From positions 124,001 to 188,000 of the forward strand of contig CAMYJW010000015.1 of assembly GCA_947258815.1 (NCBI GenBank): 64,000 nucleotides of DNA. Reading direction: 5' to 3'. Numbering within the stretch: position 1 is the stretch's first letter; every line of letters begins with the position of its first letter. The position numbers and the translations under genes were made by a program. Below the pieces are notes generated by a model. It saw nothing but the letters and a program-made list of their open reading frames with translations. It did no database searches and was not told the origin of the DNA. Positions 8,447-18,312 of the stretch are shown here, in pieces. The stretch comes from an uncultured Sphingomonadaceae bacterium (GTDB lineage: Bacteria > Pseudomonadota > Alphaproteobacteria > Sphingomonadales > Sphingomonadaceae).

Positions 8447-9502
8447 ATGGCGTCGTCAGGCGCCCGTAATGGCCTTGCGAAGGAAACGATCAGCTTGGAT
8501 GCGTTACGCAACGTTGCTGTGATCATTCCGGCATACAATTCCGAGCGATCGATCGATCGTGCGGTGCGCTCTGCGCTTGATCAGCCCGAAGTTTCCGAAG
8601 TTTTCGTTGTTGACGATTGTTCGCGCGATGAAACGGTCGCGCGCGCTCTGGCGTCGGACGATGGATCGAACCGGCTTCAGGTGCTGGAAAACCGGGTCAA
8701 TACCGGTCCGGCTGGCGCGCGCAACAGGGCGATAGCGCAAAGCAAGGCTGATTTTGTCACGCCGCTTGATGCCGATGATTTCTTTTTGCCCGGCCGGTTT
8801 GGCGCGATGACAGACGATGGCGAGTGGGCTTTTTTTGCCGACAATATCGTTTTCACCCGGTCGGACGGTGCATTGTCTTTTCCGACAGACCTTTCTGACG
8901 CTGGCGGCGCGGTGACCCGGCAACTGACGTTCGACGCGTTTGTGAAGGCCAATATGTCGCAACAGGGAAAACACCGGACCGAGCTGGGCTTTCTGAAGCC
9001 GGTGATGCGCCGTTCTGCGCTTGATGCGATGGATCTGCGATACGATGAGCGTATGCGGCTGGGTGAAGATTTCATTCTTTATGCAACCGGGCTTGCGCGC
9101 GGCGGATCTTTCCAACTCACATCGCATTGCGGCTATGCGGCCGTTGAACGGCCAAATTCGCTAAGCGGTCAGCATCGAACGGGCGATCTGGCCGAACTGG
9201 TCATGGCGGAAAGAACATTGCTGAAAGAGCTGGAAGCACGCACGCCATCCGCGCCGCCTGCCAGCATTGCGGTTCTGCGCCGCCACCTTGTCCAGAACGA
9301 GGGCAAACATGCGACTCGCAAGTTTCTGGACGAAAAGCGCGAACGGGGCATTCTGTCCGCCTTTGGCCCGCTGGCGGGCAATCCGAAAATGTTGCTGCAT
9401 GTCGCGGCAGAGATCGCGCACGGAAAACTCGGGATGTCCGCCAGTCCGCCTCGGGAAGGGCTGCGACTGCTGTTCAGCCCCGATCAGCTTGAGAGTCTGT
9501 AG
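8447..9502 (+). CDS. Glycosyltransferase family 2
   Basis: This protein of about 351 residues has a GT-A fold: VAVIIPAYNSERSIDRAVRSAL starts the Rossmann-like domain, VFVVDDCSRDET carries the first acidic residues, NTGPAGARNRAI follows, and FVTPLDADDFFLPGRF gives the metal-binding DxD. The C-terminal 130 residues are not recognised. The start is uncertain. The ATG at 8447 is closest to the domain but has a poorly spaced GGAAAG; the frame is open back to 8324 through repeat copy 2. It belongs to the polysaccharide group and probably uses a nucleotide sugar at the cytoplasmic membrane face. Confidence 0.8.
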   Translation: MASSGARNGLAKETISLDALRNVAVIIPAYNSERSIDRAVRSALDQPEVSEVFVVDDCSRDETVARALASDDGSNRLQVLENRVNTGPAGARNRAIAQSKADFVTPLDADDFFLPGRFGAMTDDGEWAFFADNIVFTRSDGALSFPTDLSDAGGAVTRQLTFDAFVKANMSQQGKHRTELGFLKPVMRRSALDAMDLRYDERMRLGEDFILYATGLARGGSFQLTSHCGYAAVERPNSLSGQHRTGDLAELVMAERTLLKELEARTPSAPPASIAVLRRHLVQNEGKHATRKFLDEKRERGILSAFGPLAGNPKMLLHVAAEIAHGKLGMSASPPREGLRLLFSPDQLESL

Positions 9503-9697
9503 AATTTCGTTTGATCCTCTCTTGCCGAAGGTGCGGTTGTTTTCCTCTCGCAGGTTAACCCCATATCGTAACCTGCGCTTTGGGGGTGTCAGGGTGAAAC
9601 GGATTGGCAAGAATAATCGGACGGCAATCGGGGGCATGCGTGCATTCGCGTTGATGCCCGGCGGGGGCATGCCAGGGGGGCGAACAGGGTTACTGCG

Positions 9698-11221
9698 ATG
9701 TTTATAAATCCGTCTGAACTCACGTCGGCGCATCTCCAGACCGATGTTCTTGTCGTCGGCTCGGGTGCGGCGGGCATTACGGTGGTGGAACAGCTGCGCG
9801 ACACGGGACTCGACGTTCTCCTTGTCGAAAGTGGCGGGATGGAGCCGGATGCAGATGTGCAAGGGCTGTTTCAGGCGCGTTCCGTCGGCGCGATGATACG
9901 GCCCGAGGAAGGGCGTTTCCGGTGCTTTGGCGGAACGACATCTGCCTGGACCGGGCGTTGCGCGCCGTTCGATACCCTGGATTTCGAAAAGCGCGATTGG
10001 GTTCCGGGCAGCGGCTGGCCGGTGACTGCCGATGAGATGGACGCATATTATCGGCGTGCGGCTTCTCTGCTCGGGTTGGGCGATGACTGGGGCACCGATC
10101 CGCCAGCATATGCCTCGGCTGACGATGTCGGCAACTGGCCCGAGGAAATTCAGGCGTTCTACTGGCGCTTTCATTCCATCGCGCGTGGATCGTTTCTGCA
10201 TTTCGGCAAGATGGTGCAGGCGCAATATGCGCGCAGCGAAAACCCCCGGGTCTTGCTGAACGCAAATCTGATCGGGCTGACGGCGGCCTCAGGCGGAAAG
10301 TCCATTTCCGAGGCCCGGATACGTCTGCCTGGAAATGCCGAGGTTGCGATCGGCTTTCGCACTATGATTCTGTGTTGCGGTGCGATTGAAAACACGCGCC
10401 TGTTGCTTAATTTCGCCGAAGACCTGCCCGATGCGTTCGGGCCGGTTGCGCCTTCTATTGGCCGGTGGTTCATGCAGCACCCGCGCGCGCCGACTGCACA
10501 GATCCATGCTGATGCAAGGCAGGCTGACACATTGCAGAAGAACTTCAACCTGCATCGTCGCAATGGCTTTCATTATGAACGCGGCTTTGCGCTGAGTTCA
10601 TCCGCGCAAAGGAAAATGAAGCTTCTCAATGCGTCTGCGGTGCTGCGGTATGCGGATCGCTGGCCGGACAGTCTGATGCGAAGCCGCTTGCTGCCTCTGC
10701 GCCGTGCGCCCGAAGCACTGTTGCGCTATGCCGCTGGCTGGGAGCCGCGTCATTATAATCCCGAAATTGTTCTTCATGTCGATGTTGAACAAGTTCCCGA
10801 TCGTGAAAGCGCGATCACTCTTGAGCGCGAACGTGATGTCCTGGGGATGAGGCGTGCTCGGATTGACTGGAAAATCAATGATGCGGATCGCCGCACCGCG
10901 GCCGCGTTGACGACTTTTGCCGGGGCATGGATTGAAGCCAACAATCTGGGGCGGGTGGAATATATCGCGGGTCTGGAAGAGACTGGCGGGTTAACCGATG
11001 ACCTGATGCTGGAAAGTTACCACCATCTTGGATCAACGCGCATATCGCACAGCCCTGCAACCGGTGTGGTTGACCAGAATCTGAGGGTTCATGGTCTATC
11101 CAATCTGTTCGTGTGCGGCGGATCGGTGATGCCGACCGGAGGGCACGCCAATCCCACTTTCACGATTGTCGCGCTTGCGATGAAACTGGCCGATCATCTG
11201 AAATTGACAATGGGCGTTTGA
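9698..11221 (+). CDS. GMC-family FAD oxidoreductase
   Basis: This 507-residue flavoprotein has the N-terminal dinucleotide fold VLVVGSGAAGITVVEQLRD (about 16-34). The flavin-contact region reads FGGTTSAWTGRCAPF, and ILCCGAIENTRLLL is the second GMC signature. The C-terminal GMC domain includes YHHLGSTRISHSP and GGSVMPTGGHANPTFTIVALA, which carries the His and Asn of the active site. Members oxidise alcohols or sugars. In this place it may oxidise a sugar of the polymer or its precursor, but the substrate cannot be read from sequence. It has no signal peptide. It is 195 bases after the glycosyltransferase. Confidence 0.85.
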   Translation: MFINPSELTSAHLQTDVLVVGSGAAGITVVEQLRDTGLDVLLVESGGMEPDADVQGLFQARSVGAMIRPEEGRFRCFGGTTSAWTGRCAPFDTLDFEKRDWVPGSGWPVTADEMDAYYRRAASLLGLGDDWGTDPPAYASADDVGNWPEEIQAFYWRFHSIARGSFLHFGKMVQAQYARSENPRVLLNANLIGLTAASGGKSISEARIRLPGNAEVAIGFRTMILCCGAIENTRLLLNFAEDLPDAFGPVAPSIGRWFMQHPRAPTAQIHADARQADTLQKNFNLHRRNGFHYERGFALSSSAQRKMKLLNASAVLRYADRWPDSLMRSRLLPLRRAPEALLRYAAGWEPRHYNPEIVLHVDVEQVPDRESAITLERERDVLGMRRARIDWKINDADRRTAAALTTFAGAWIEANNLGRVEYIAGLEETGGLTDDLMLESYHHLGSTRISHSPATGVVDQNLRVHGLSNLFVCGGSVMPTGGHANPTFTIVALAMKLADHLKLTMGV

Positions 11222-11438
11222 GCTGGCGCGTCGATCGGTTTTTGGGGTGGTAAAATGGGCAGGTGGTCGTTCTTGAACCACCGAGATAGCAAGACGCGAT
11301 TGCAAGAATCGCGGAAATCCGCTATTAAAGCGGTTCGGGTTGATTGTCTGAGTTTGCCGATTGCGCTGCACGAGAGACTGTGCTTTCTCATAAAGACAAA
11401 ACAAATAACTGAAAAAATAGCAAAGCAGGATAATTGGG

Positions 11439-11681
11439 ATGGGTGCAGGCGGCAGCGCGCGCGATGGATCGAACGACGACGGTCTCACGAATTTGACATC
11501 GGAAAATTCATCATCGTCTCAATTGCCCTTTGCGGTTGATGAGGATGTGGACACGAAATTGGACTTGCCCGCAAACGGGTGGGTTTCGGAAGAATCGGGC
11601 ATTCGCATGGGCTGGTGGATAGCTGGAGGCGTGGTAAGCATCGCTATCTGGCTTGTTCTGTTTATGGTGTTCTCAAGATAG
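11439..11681 (+). CDS. Small membrane protein, unknown function
   Basis: This 80-residue protein has a polar, Ser/Asp-rich first half and one C-terminal membrane helix (about 58-78, WWIAGGVVSIAIWLVLFMVF) followed by SR. A ribosome-binding site GCAGGA lies eight bases before the ATG, and the protein ends just before the convergent glycosyltransferase. It resembles a tail-anchored protein. No family is recognised. An overlapping frame (11255-11539) has no such site and is less credible. Confidence 0.5.
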   Translation: MGAGGSARDGSNDDGLTNLTSENSSSSQLPFAVDEDVDTKLDLPANGWVSEESGIRMGWWIAGGVVSIAIWLVLFMVFSR

Positions 11682-11780
11682 CCTGGAAACGCCCGGTGAT
11701 CGGCAACCCCAGATCAGGTTGTCCAGGCTTTTTCTTCCGCTGATGTCTGGAAATAGTGTGTGCATGGGTGATGGTGTCCA

Positions 11781-13022
11781 TCACCGGGCCAGTGCCATTG
11801 CAGGGGCACCGGAAAAGACCAGTTGATCGCGTTCGGTAATCGCCGGGGCGCTGTCTGGCGCACTTGAACGCTTGTGCCGCACGGTCGCTTTTGCAAGATC
11901 GACAAGGCCTTGCGGGCCGCCAACGGCATAAGCCAGATCAAGAATATTGCGCACATCCCCGCCTTGTCGGCGGCGCAGCCGGAAGGTGCCGCCGCGCAGA
12001 ATTGCGATGACAGACTGGCGCGGCACGCCGCCGGCACGATACAGATCGCGCAGGCCTTGCCGCACATCCGCGTCCTCGCTGCCCGCCATGTCGCCCTTGC
12101 CGGCAAGAAACCGGCTGCAAATATCCAGCTCTTCGCGTTCAAGCGGGCGGTCTGGAAGAATTGCGCTGGCCTTCCGTAAATCGCGGATGGCAAGATCCCA
12201 CATTAAATGGCGCGCGAAGATGCAGGCTCTTTGCAGATAGCCCGCGCGCAACGCCAGCCGATCGTCGTCCGCGTCAAACATGCCCGCGAAGAAATCTATC
12301 GGCACCTGCGCATCGACGGTGCGGAAAATGCGCTGATCGAACTTTACCCAGACATTCTCCGATTTCGCCGCGTCGTGAAGCATTGTGGCAGGCCCGCGCA
12401 TCCCTTCGTGCTTCCTTTGCGCAAAAATTTCCCGATCAACGAATATCGGATTGTAAGCGAGCAGAAGCCTGACAAACATCTCATAGTCGAGCGAGCGCAG
12501 CATCGTCTCATCAAATTCGCCGACGGCGTGATAGCATGCGCGCCTGACAAGCGCGGCGTTCTGCATGATGAAGGAATCTTCAAACAGGTGCCGCGCGACC
12601 GAGCCTTTTGTCAGATCGGGCCAGTGAAACTCCAGCCGCCGATGCTCTCCTGCCTGATCAAGCATGAACGGGTAATAGCGGCCGAAAGCAATGTCGCTGC
12701 CCGATTGAAGAATGGCGGATACCAGCGCATCAACGGCGCCGGGCAGAAGAATATCGTCATCGTCGCAGATCCAGACGAACTCACCGTTCGTCAACGCCAT
12801 CGCGCGATTTAGTGCGACCGATTTGCCAGCATTCTCCTGACGCTCGTAACGCACCGTGCCGGTATATCCCGCCACAATCTCATCCGTTCCGTCGGTAGAG
12901 CCATCGTCAATGACAAGGATTTCGTCATCCGGCCCGGCCTGAGCGATAATCGCATCAAGCGCTTCGGCGAGGTACGCCGCCCGATTGAACGTAGGCACGA
13001 TAAACGAAATGCGGATCGCCAT
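11781..13022 (-). CDS. Glycosyltransferase family 2
   Basis: This 413-residue protein starts MAIRISFIVPTFNRAAYLAEALDAI, followed by EILVIDDGSTDGTDEIV and the metal-binding FVWICDDDDILLPGAV, the full GT-A glycosyltransferase family 2 pattern. The domain ends near residue 230 (SLDYEMFVRLLL). The remaining 180 residues are helical, with no recognised domain. It probably adds a sugar to the repeat unit. It is the last polysaccharide gene in the window and reads towards the small membrane protein. The start codon begins the domain directly, so it is well placed. Confidence 0.85.
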   Translation of the reverse strand: MAIRISFIVPTFNRAAYLAEALDAIIAQAGPDDEILVIDDGSTDGTDEIVAGYTGTVRYERQENAGKSVALNRAMALTNGEFVWICDDDDILLPGAVDALVSAILQSGSDIAFGRYYPFMLDQAGEHRRLEFHWPDLTKGSVARHLFEDSFIMQNAALVRRACYHAVGEFDETMLRSLDYEMFVRLLLAYNPIFVDREIFAQRKHEGMRGPATMLHDAAKSENVWVKFDQRIFRTVDAQVPIDFFAGMFDADDDRLALRAGYLQRACIFARHLMWDLAIRDLRKASAILPDRPLEREELDICSRFLAGKGDMAGSEDADVRQGLRDLYRAGGVPRQSVIAILRGGTFRLRRRQGGDVRNILDLAYAVGGPQGLVDLAKATVRHKRSSAPDSAPAITERDQLVFSGAPAMALAR

Positions 13023-13437
13023 GTCTCCAACAGAGATACAGGAGGATACTCGTCAGCCTTTGTTGCAATGCAGCATATACGAAGATGAACGCATTTCAAG
13101 AATGTTTAACCGGCCTTGTCCTGTCGGTCAGGCGCGTGGTGCCGAGGATCGTCGATCAATGCCCTCTCCTGAGCGGGTAAGGCGTTGGACGAGCTTCTCG
13201 TCTTTTCGCGTTGGAGCTGGATTATCGGGCCACTGCCTGGCTTTCGAAATTGTAAAAGCCGGCGAATGTTCGATTTTGTTTGACCGCCCCAATCCCCGAC
13301 CATACGCTGCCCGGCGAGAGTGGGATGTCTGTGAAAGCTGTTGGTTACCGTTTGTCTGGCGCACCTGTTAGCGACAGTTATGTTGCGGCTTCATAAGCAT
13401 AATCCGCCCTGGTCCTGGATCGAACGGGAAGCTGCTG
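13023..13437. other. Divergent intergenic region
   Basis: This gap of 415 bases separates the leftward glycosyltransferase from the rightward alcohol dehydrogenase, and so should hold both promoters. I found no hairpin with a U-run, no clear palindrome, and no gene with a credible start and composition. It marks the boundary between the polysaccharide region and the oxidative block. Confidence 0.5.
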
Positions 13438-14496
13438 ATGAAGCTCTGGTCTGTCGTTGAAAATAACAAGCCGCTTGCGCTGATCGAGAAACCCGATCCG
13501 GTTCCGACCGGTAGACAGGTTTTTGTCGAGGTTACGCATTGCGGTGTTTGCCATTCTGACCTGCATTTCGTGCATGGCGAATTCGATCTGGGCGGCGGAC
13601 AGGTGCTGAAGGTGACCGACCGGGGCGTGACACTTCCCTGCGCACCGGGTCATGAAATTGTCGGGCGAGTAACGGCGCTGGGGCCGGATGCAGCGGGTGT
13701 TGAGATCGGTGACGAGCGTATCGTTTATCCCTGGGTCGGCTGCGGGTCCTGCGAACTGTGCCTCTCTGACGATGAGAACCTCTGCTATCAGCCACGCGGG
13801 ATCGGCACGATTCAGGATGGCGGGTTCGGCTCCCATTTGCTGGTGCCGAATGAAACCTACCTGTTTCCATTCGATGGCGTTGATCCGGCGGTTGCAGCCA
13901 CTTTCGCCTGTTCGGGCCTCACTGCCTATTCCGCAATCCGCAAACTTGGCGAGCTGGACCCGGATGCGCCCATTCTTCTGGTCGGTGCGGGCGGGGTCGG
14001 GCTGGTGGCCATCAATCTCCTCCGGGCGATGGGCCATAGCAATATCATTGTTGCCGATGTCAGTGCGGAAAAGCGACAGGGTGCGCGCGATGCCGGAGCA
14101 AGTGCGGCAGTCGATAATACCGGAGAAGGCGCGGTAGAGCGTGTGCTCGAAGCGAGCGGCGGGCTTATGCAGGCGGCGATAGATTTTGTCGGCAAGTCTG
14201 CAACAGTGGCGCTTACACTCGATTGTCTCGGCAAGAAGGGCAAAATGGTCCTTGTCGGCGTTGGTGGTGGTGAAATGCCGTTGTCCTTGCCGGCGCTCAT
14301 TTTCCGCCCGCGTTCGATCATTGGCACGATCACCGGCAACCGCCAGGAACTGCGCGATGTGATTGCGCTTGCACAAAGCGGAAAGTTCAAGCCCGGACCG
14401 GTTACCTTGATGCCAAAGGACAGTGCGAACGAAGCGCTCGACAGGCTGCGCAACGGCGATGTGATCGGCCGCATCGTGCTGGAGCGCGCCGATTAA
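13438..14496 (+). CDS. Zinc-dependent alcohol dehydrogenase (MDR family)
   Basis: This 352-residue NAD(P)-dependent medium-chain dehydrogenase has catalytic zinc ligands C35 (HCGVCHSD) and H72/E73 (APGHEIVG). A structural zinc site of four Cys lies at 102, 105, 108 and 116 (CGSCELC...ENLC). The Rossmann motif reads VGAGGVGLVA near 183. GGAAG precedes the ATG by about eight bases. It heads a rightward run with a flavin monooxygenase, an aldolase and a TauD-like dioxygenase, so it probably interconverts an alcohol and carbonyl in that pathway, for example making the ketone that the monooxygenase oxidises. Confidence 0.9.
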   Translation: MKLWSVVENNKPLALIEKPDPVPTGRQVFVEVTHCGVCHSDLHFVHGEFDLGGGQVLKVTDRGVTLPCAPGHEIVGRVTALGPDAAGVEIGDERIVYPWVGCGSCELCLSDDENLCYQPRGIGTIQDGGFGSHLLVPNETYLFPFDGVDPAVAATFACSGLTAYSAIRKLGELDPDAPILLVGAGGVGLVAINLLRAMGHSNIIVADVSAEKRQGARDAGASAAVDNTGEGAVERVLEASGGLMQAAIDFVGKSATVALTLDCLGKKGKMVLVGVGGGEMPLSLPALIFRPRSIIGTITGNRQELRDVIALAQSGKFKPGPVTLMPKDSANEALDRLRNGDVIGRIVLERAD

Positions 14497-14554
14497 TGTC
14501 ACTCAGGTGCGACCAACGCGCTTCAAGGTTGGAATCGACAACACAGCGGGATGA

Positions 14555-16357
14555 ATGATGGCAGGCAAGGCTCCGCAAATCTCGAACGACGATGCGGAAG
14601 AAATCCGGCGGCAGTACGAGCGTGAGCGCTCGCGCCGCCTCAAACAGCAGGGCACGGACCAGTACAATTTTACCGAAGGCGAACTCGCGCACTTTGCCGA
14701 TGATCCTTATGCAGCAGAACTGGCCCCGCGCCAGCCGCTGACCGAAGAACTGGACGTGCTGATTATCGGCGCCGGCTTTGGCGGGATTGAGGCAGGGGCA
14801 ACCTTTCGCAAGAACGGGATCGACAATTTCCGTATGCTGGATGTCGCATCCGATTTTGGCGGCACCTGGTACTGGAACAGGTATCCGGGCCTGCGATGCG
14901 ATGTTGAATCGTATATTTACCTGCCGTTTCTGGAAGATACCGGCTACATGCCGACGGAGCGCTATGTCCGGGGCGCGGAGATATTTGCATATTGCCAGCT
15001 TCTGGGCCGCCACTTCCGGCTTTATGACAGAGCCTTGTTCCAGACCAAAGTCGTGGCGATGGAATGGGACGAAAAGCAGGCCCGCTGGATCGTCGAGACC
15101 GATCGGGGTGACAGGTTTTGCGCGCAGTTCGTCGTTACGCAAAGCGGCATTTTCAGCCGTCCCCAACTTCCCGGCATCCCCGGAATCACTGAATTCAAGG
15201 GCCATGCCTTTCACAGCGCGCGTTGGGACTATGCCTATACCGGCGGCACCACCGAAGGCGATATGACCGGGCTGGCCGACAAGGATGTTGGCGTGCTTGG
15301 CACTGGTGCCACCGGCTTGCAGGTTATCCCCGAACTTGCCCGATCGGCCAGATCGCTGACCGTTTTTCAGCGCACGCCCACCGCTGTTGGCGTGCGTGAC
15401 AATAGCCCGACCGATCCCGACTGGTTCAAATCCCTGCCCAAAGGCTGGCAGAAAGCGCGCGAGAAAAGCTTCAACCAGCTGGCAAGCGGGGAGGACGTCG
15501 ATTGTCCGGTGGATGACGGATGGTCCCGTTTTTTTCGGCGTATGGTCGATGCCGCCAACGCCTTGCCCGCCGGTCAGCAGACGCTTGAGGCGATCGGCGA
15601 AGCGCAGGAACTGGCCGACTACGAATATAACGAAATCGTGCGTGCCCGGGTGGAGGAACATGTCAGCGATCCGCAAACCGCCAGCATGCTCAAGGCTTAC
15701 TATCGCACGCTGTGCAAACGCCCCGGTTTTAGCGACAATTACCTGCCGGTCTTCAATCGCGACAATGTGAATCTGGTTGATGTGAGCGAGGGGATAGACC
15801 GGATCAGCGCAGACGGCGTGATCGTGAACGGAAAGGCGCACAAGCTTGATTGTCTGATATTCTGCACCGGGTTCGAACTGGGCACGACCTGGTCCCATCA
15901 GGCAGGCTACGATATCAAGGGGCGCAACGGCGCGAAGATTTCGGATAAATGGGCGCAAGGCCTGGTGACCTATCACGGCCTGTTCAGCCACGGGTTCCCC
16001 AACATCTTCTTCATGGGGCTGACCCAGACCGGTACCACGATCAACGTGCCGCATATGTTGCAGGAGCAGGTCGATCACCTGACGTTCATCATCGCGCATT
16101 GTCTGCGCAACGATTGCCGGACAGTGGAGGCAACCCAGCAGGCAGAGGCGGAGTGGCAGCAGGTCATCGCCGCGAAAAACGAACTGCGCCGCCCGTTTCA
16201 GGATGCATGCACGCCGGGGTATTTCAATGCCGAGGGACGGGCGGAAGACAGGCGCAGCGCTATCGGGTCCGGCATGTATTTTCCATCGAGCGAGTTTTTT
16301 GAAATGTGGGAAAACTGGCGGATGCGCGGCGATTTTGAAGGGCTGACGGTCGCCTGA
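14555..16357 (+). CDS. Flavin-containing Baeyer-Villiger-type monooxygenase
   Basis: This 600-residue protein has two Rossmann motifs, IIGAGFGGIEAG (FAD, 71-81) and GVLGTGATGLQ (NADPH, near 249). Between them is FKGHAFHSARWD (214-225), which matches the Baeyer-Villiger fingerprint FxGxxxHxxxW. The motif GTWYWNRYPGLRCDVES is also typical of cyclohexanone and phenylacetone monooxygenases. The enzyme would insert oxygen next to a carbonyl, turning a ketone into an ester or lactone with O2 and NADPH. The N-terminal extension of about 60 residues is common in sphingomonad members. The start may be the first or second of two adjacent ATGs. It is 58 bases after the dehydrogenase. Confidence 0.9.
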   Translation: MMAGKAPQISNDDAEEIRRQYERERSRRLKQQGTDQYNFTEGELAHFADDPYAAELAPRQPLTEELDVLIIGAGFGGIEAGATFRKNGIDNFRMLDVASDFGGTWYWNRYPGLRCDVESYIYLPFLEDTGYMPTERYVRGAEIFAYCQLLGRHFRLYDRALFQTKVVAMEWDEKQARWIVETDRGDRFCAQFVVTQSGIFSRPQLPGIPGITEFKGHAFHSARWDYAYTGGTTEGDMTGLADKDVGVLGTGATGLQVIPELARSARSLTVFQRTPTAVGVRDNSPTDPDWFKSLPKGWQKAREKSFNQLASGEDVDCPVDDGWSRFFRRMVDAANALPAGQQTLEAIGEAQELADYEYNEIVRARVEEHVSDPQTASMLKAYYRTLCKRPGFSDNYLPVFNRDNVNLVDVSEGIDRISADGVIVNGKAHKLDCLIFCTGFELGTTWSHQAGYDIKGRNGAKISDKWAQGLVTYHGLFSHGFPNIFFMGLTQTGTTINVPHMLQEQVDHLTFIIAHCLRNDCRTVEATQQAEAEWQQVIAAKNELRRPFQDACTPGYFNAEGRAEDRRSAIGSGMYFPSSEFFEMWENWRMRGDFEGLTVA

Positions 16358-16369
16358 CGGGAGATTTGA

Positions 16370-17182
16370 ATGGAACAGTCAGTAACCGGGCGAAGCGATT
16401 GCCCCGATGGTGACGGGTCTTTGGCGCCGATGAAAGCGCGGGTCAGTGCGCAGGAATGGGCAGCCCGGGTCGAACTCGCGGCGCTTTACCGTATCCTCCA
16501 TCACTTCGGGATGACGGACCTCATCGCCAACCACATCACGATGCGGGTGCCCGGTGAGCCCGGCCATGTCCTGATCAACGCCTATGGCCTCATGTATGAT
16601 GAAGTCACGGCATCGAACCTTTACAAGATCACGCTGGACGGCGACGTGGTGCTGAAGCCCGATCTTGATCTTGGCCTCAATCCCACAGGCTATACCATTC
16701 ACGGCGCGATCCACAGCGCGCGCGATGATGCGCATGTCGTGATCCATACCCACAGCGCGGCGGGCAGCGGCGTATCGGCGATGAAATGCGGGCTGCTGCC
16801 GCTGTCGCAGCATGCCGCGCTGGTTGAGCGGCTGGTGGGCTACCATGACTATGAAGGCGTTGCCGTCAACTTTGACGAGCGTGAGCGGCTGGTTGCCAAT
16901 CTGGGCAGCGGCAACATGCTGATCCTGCGCAATCACGGGTTGCTGGCTTGCGGACGAACGTGCGGTGAAGCCTTTATCTACCTGTATCGTCTCGAAATGG
17001 CGTGCCGGATACAGGTCGCCGCGTTGTCTGCCGGTCTGGATAATGCCGTGGCGATGTCGCAAGACGCGCTGGAGAATACCCGCAGTGTCGCGACAGGCAA
17101 TCCGGCGCTGGTCGGCGGCGCGCTGCAATGGAATGCGCTGGTGCGCCGGATGGACCGCATCGATCCATCCTACAAGGAGTAG
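16370..17182 (+). CDS. Class II aldolase/adducin family protein
   Basis: This 270-residue protein contains ANHITMRVPG near the N-terminal third, the metal-binding IHTHSA with H126 and H128, and ILRNHGLLACG supplying the third His. The spacing is that of class II aldolases and their adducin-like relatives. The gene is 12 bases after the monooxygenase and 5 bases before the dioxygenase, so all are one operon. Members cleave sugar phosphates or act as decarboxylases or dehydratases on small hydroxyacids. Without a phosphate-binding set I can read, the reaction here stays open. Confidence 0.85.
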   Translation: MEQSVTGRSDCPDGDGSLAPMKARVSAQEWAARVELAALYRILHHFGMTDLIANHITMRVPGEPGHVLINAYGLMYDEVTASNLYKITLDGDVVLKPDLDLGLNPTGYTIHGAIHSARDDAHVVIHTHSAAGSGVSAMKCGLLPLSQHAALVERLVGYHDYEGVAVNFDERERLVANLGSGNMLILRNHGLLACGRTCGEAFIYLYRLEMACRIQVAALSAGLDNAVAMSQDALENTRSVATGNPALVGGALQWNALVRRMDRIDPSYKE

Positions 17183-17187
17183 GGCTG

Positions 17188-18207
17188 ATGAGCGCAACCG
17201 AAACAATCGCGGCGCTGGGTGAAAACGTTGCGTGCCGCACCGAAGGGCCGGATCGGCCGCCGTTGTTCATCCATGCCCGTGAAGGTGCGTTTGCGCGGCC
17301 CGAAGACGCTGTCGATTGGGTCAGTGCGCACCGCGCAGTGCTGGATGCGCTTATTCTGGAGCACGGCGGGATTGTGTTGCGCGGTTTCCCGCTTGTGACG
17401 TCAGAGGATTTCGGCGCGGTCATGGAGCGGTTCCCGGCATATACGGGCAGCTATCAGGGCGGGGCTGCGGCGCGGCGATCCGTTGCCAAAGGTGTGTATG
17501 AAGCGACCCAGCGCACCGGCGATCAGACGATCCCGATTCATCAGGAAATGTTCTACTTGCGCGATTATCCGGCGCGCATCGCCTTTTTTGCGAAGCAGGT
17601 TGCCGAGCAGGGCGGCGAAACGATCATTGCCGATATGCGCAAGGTCACCAGCGAAATGCCGGCGTCGATCCGCGCCAGGCTGGAGGCGCAAGGCATCCAG
17701 AACATTCGCAATTTTGCGGCGAAGACCGGTAACACGCAGGAAACCCGGCTGATGGACAAGCGCGGCTGGGATTTCGCCTTCTACACCGATTCAGAAGATG
17801 AGGTGGAGGCGGTATGCGCCCGGCGGCATCTGCGCCCGCACTGGCACGCGGACGGCAGCCTGACCGTGTTCAATCAGGAACAGGCGTTCGTTGCGCATCC
17901 CGTGACAGGTGAGAATATCTATCGCGGCGGCGTGCATATCGCGCATTTTTATCGCGGATCATACGACAACACCGGCCAGGCGGCAGAATTGCGCGCGCAA
18001 CAGGCGTTTCCGTCCGGCGCGTATCTTGGCGATGGCAGCGAACTGCCACAGGATGAGGATGCAGCTTTCCAGCAGGTGGTCGATCGTTTCACTTATGCGT
18101 GGAAATGGCACGATGGCGATGTGATGATCCTCGATAACCTGCTGACCGGGCATGGCCGCAATCCCTTCACAGGCGCCCGCGCGACCGAAGTCGCGCTGCT
18201 TGATTAG
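17188..18207 (+). CDS. TauD/TfdA-family Fe(II)/2-oxoglutarate dioxygenase
   Basis: This 339-residue enzyme has the iron ligands HQE (H118, E120, in IPIHQEMFYLRDYP) and the distal H322 in LTGHGRNPF, followed by an Arg-rich turn suitable for 2-oxoglutarate. An N-terminal segment LRGFPLVTSEDFGAVMERF is typical of the clavaminate synthase/TfdA fold. The start at 17188 has AAGGAG nearby; the frame extends upstream into the aldolase gene but that start overlaps it. It should hydroxylate or split an organic substrate with O2. Its stop codon TAG overlaps repeat copy 3. Confidence 0.85.
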   Translation: MSATETIAALGENVACRTEGPDRPPLFIHAREGAFARPEDAVDWVSAHRAVLDALILEHGGIVLRGFPLVTSEDFGAVMERFPAYTGSYQGGAAARRSVAKGVYEATQRTGDQTIPIHQEMFYLRDYPARIAFFAKQVAEQGGETIIADMRKVTSEMPASIRARLEAQGIQNIRNFAAKTGNTQETRLMDKRGWDFAFYTDSEDEVEAVCARRHLRPHWHADGSLTVFNQEQAFVAHPVTGENIYRGGVHIAHFYRGSYDNTGQAAELRAQQAFPSGAYLGDGSELPQDEDAAFQQVVDRFTYAWKWHDGDVMILDNLLTGHGRNPFTGARATEVALLD

Positions 18208-18305
18208 AGCGATTTGCGATCAATCAGGATCGCAAGCCGCGATCAGCCGGCGCGGCGCACGCGCGGTGCTTTTGCGTTCGCACAAGCTTGAACGCAAAAC
18301 GCTCC
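18206..18305 (+). repeat. Dispersed ~100-bp intergenic repeat, copy 3
   Basis: This is the same element as at 6669. It begins AGAGCGATTTGCGATCAATC, has GGCGCGGCGCAC in the centre, and ends TTGAACGCAAAACGCTCC. Its first two bases are the last two of the dioxygenase stop codon TAG. The ends are near-perfect inverted repeats (AGAGCGATTT against AAAACGCTC). It separates the rightward oxidative block from the leftward peptide cassette. Confidence 0.85.
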
Positions 18306-18312
18306 AGGCTGG

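Noticed and set aside
9161..10225. Open minus-strand frame of 354 codons across the end of a glycosyltransferase and the start of the GMC gene
   Set aside because: It is antisense to two real genes, spans their boundary and has no motif or ribosome-binding site.
14402..16099. Long open frame of 565 codons on the minus strand opposite the flavin monooxygenase
   Set aside because: It is the antisense shadow of a protein with clear FAD and NADPH motifs; its translation has no recognisable fold and biased composition.
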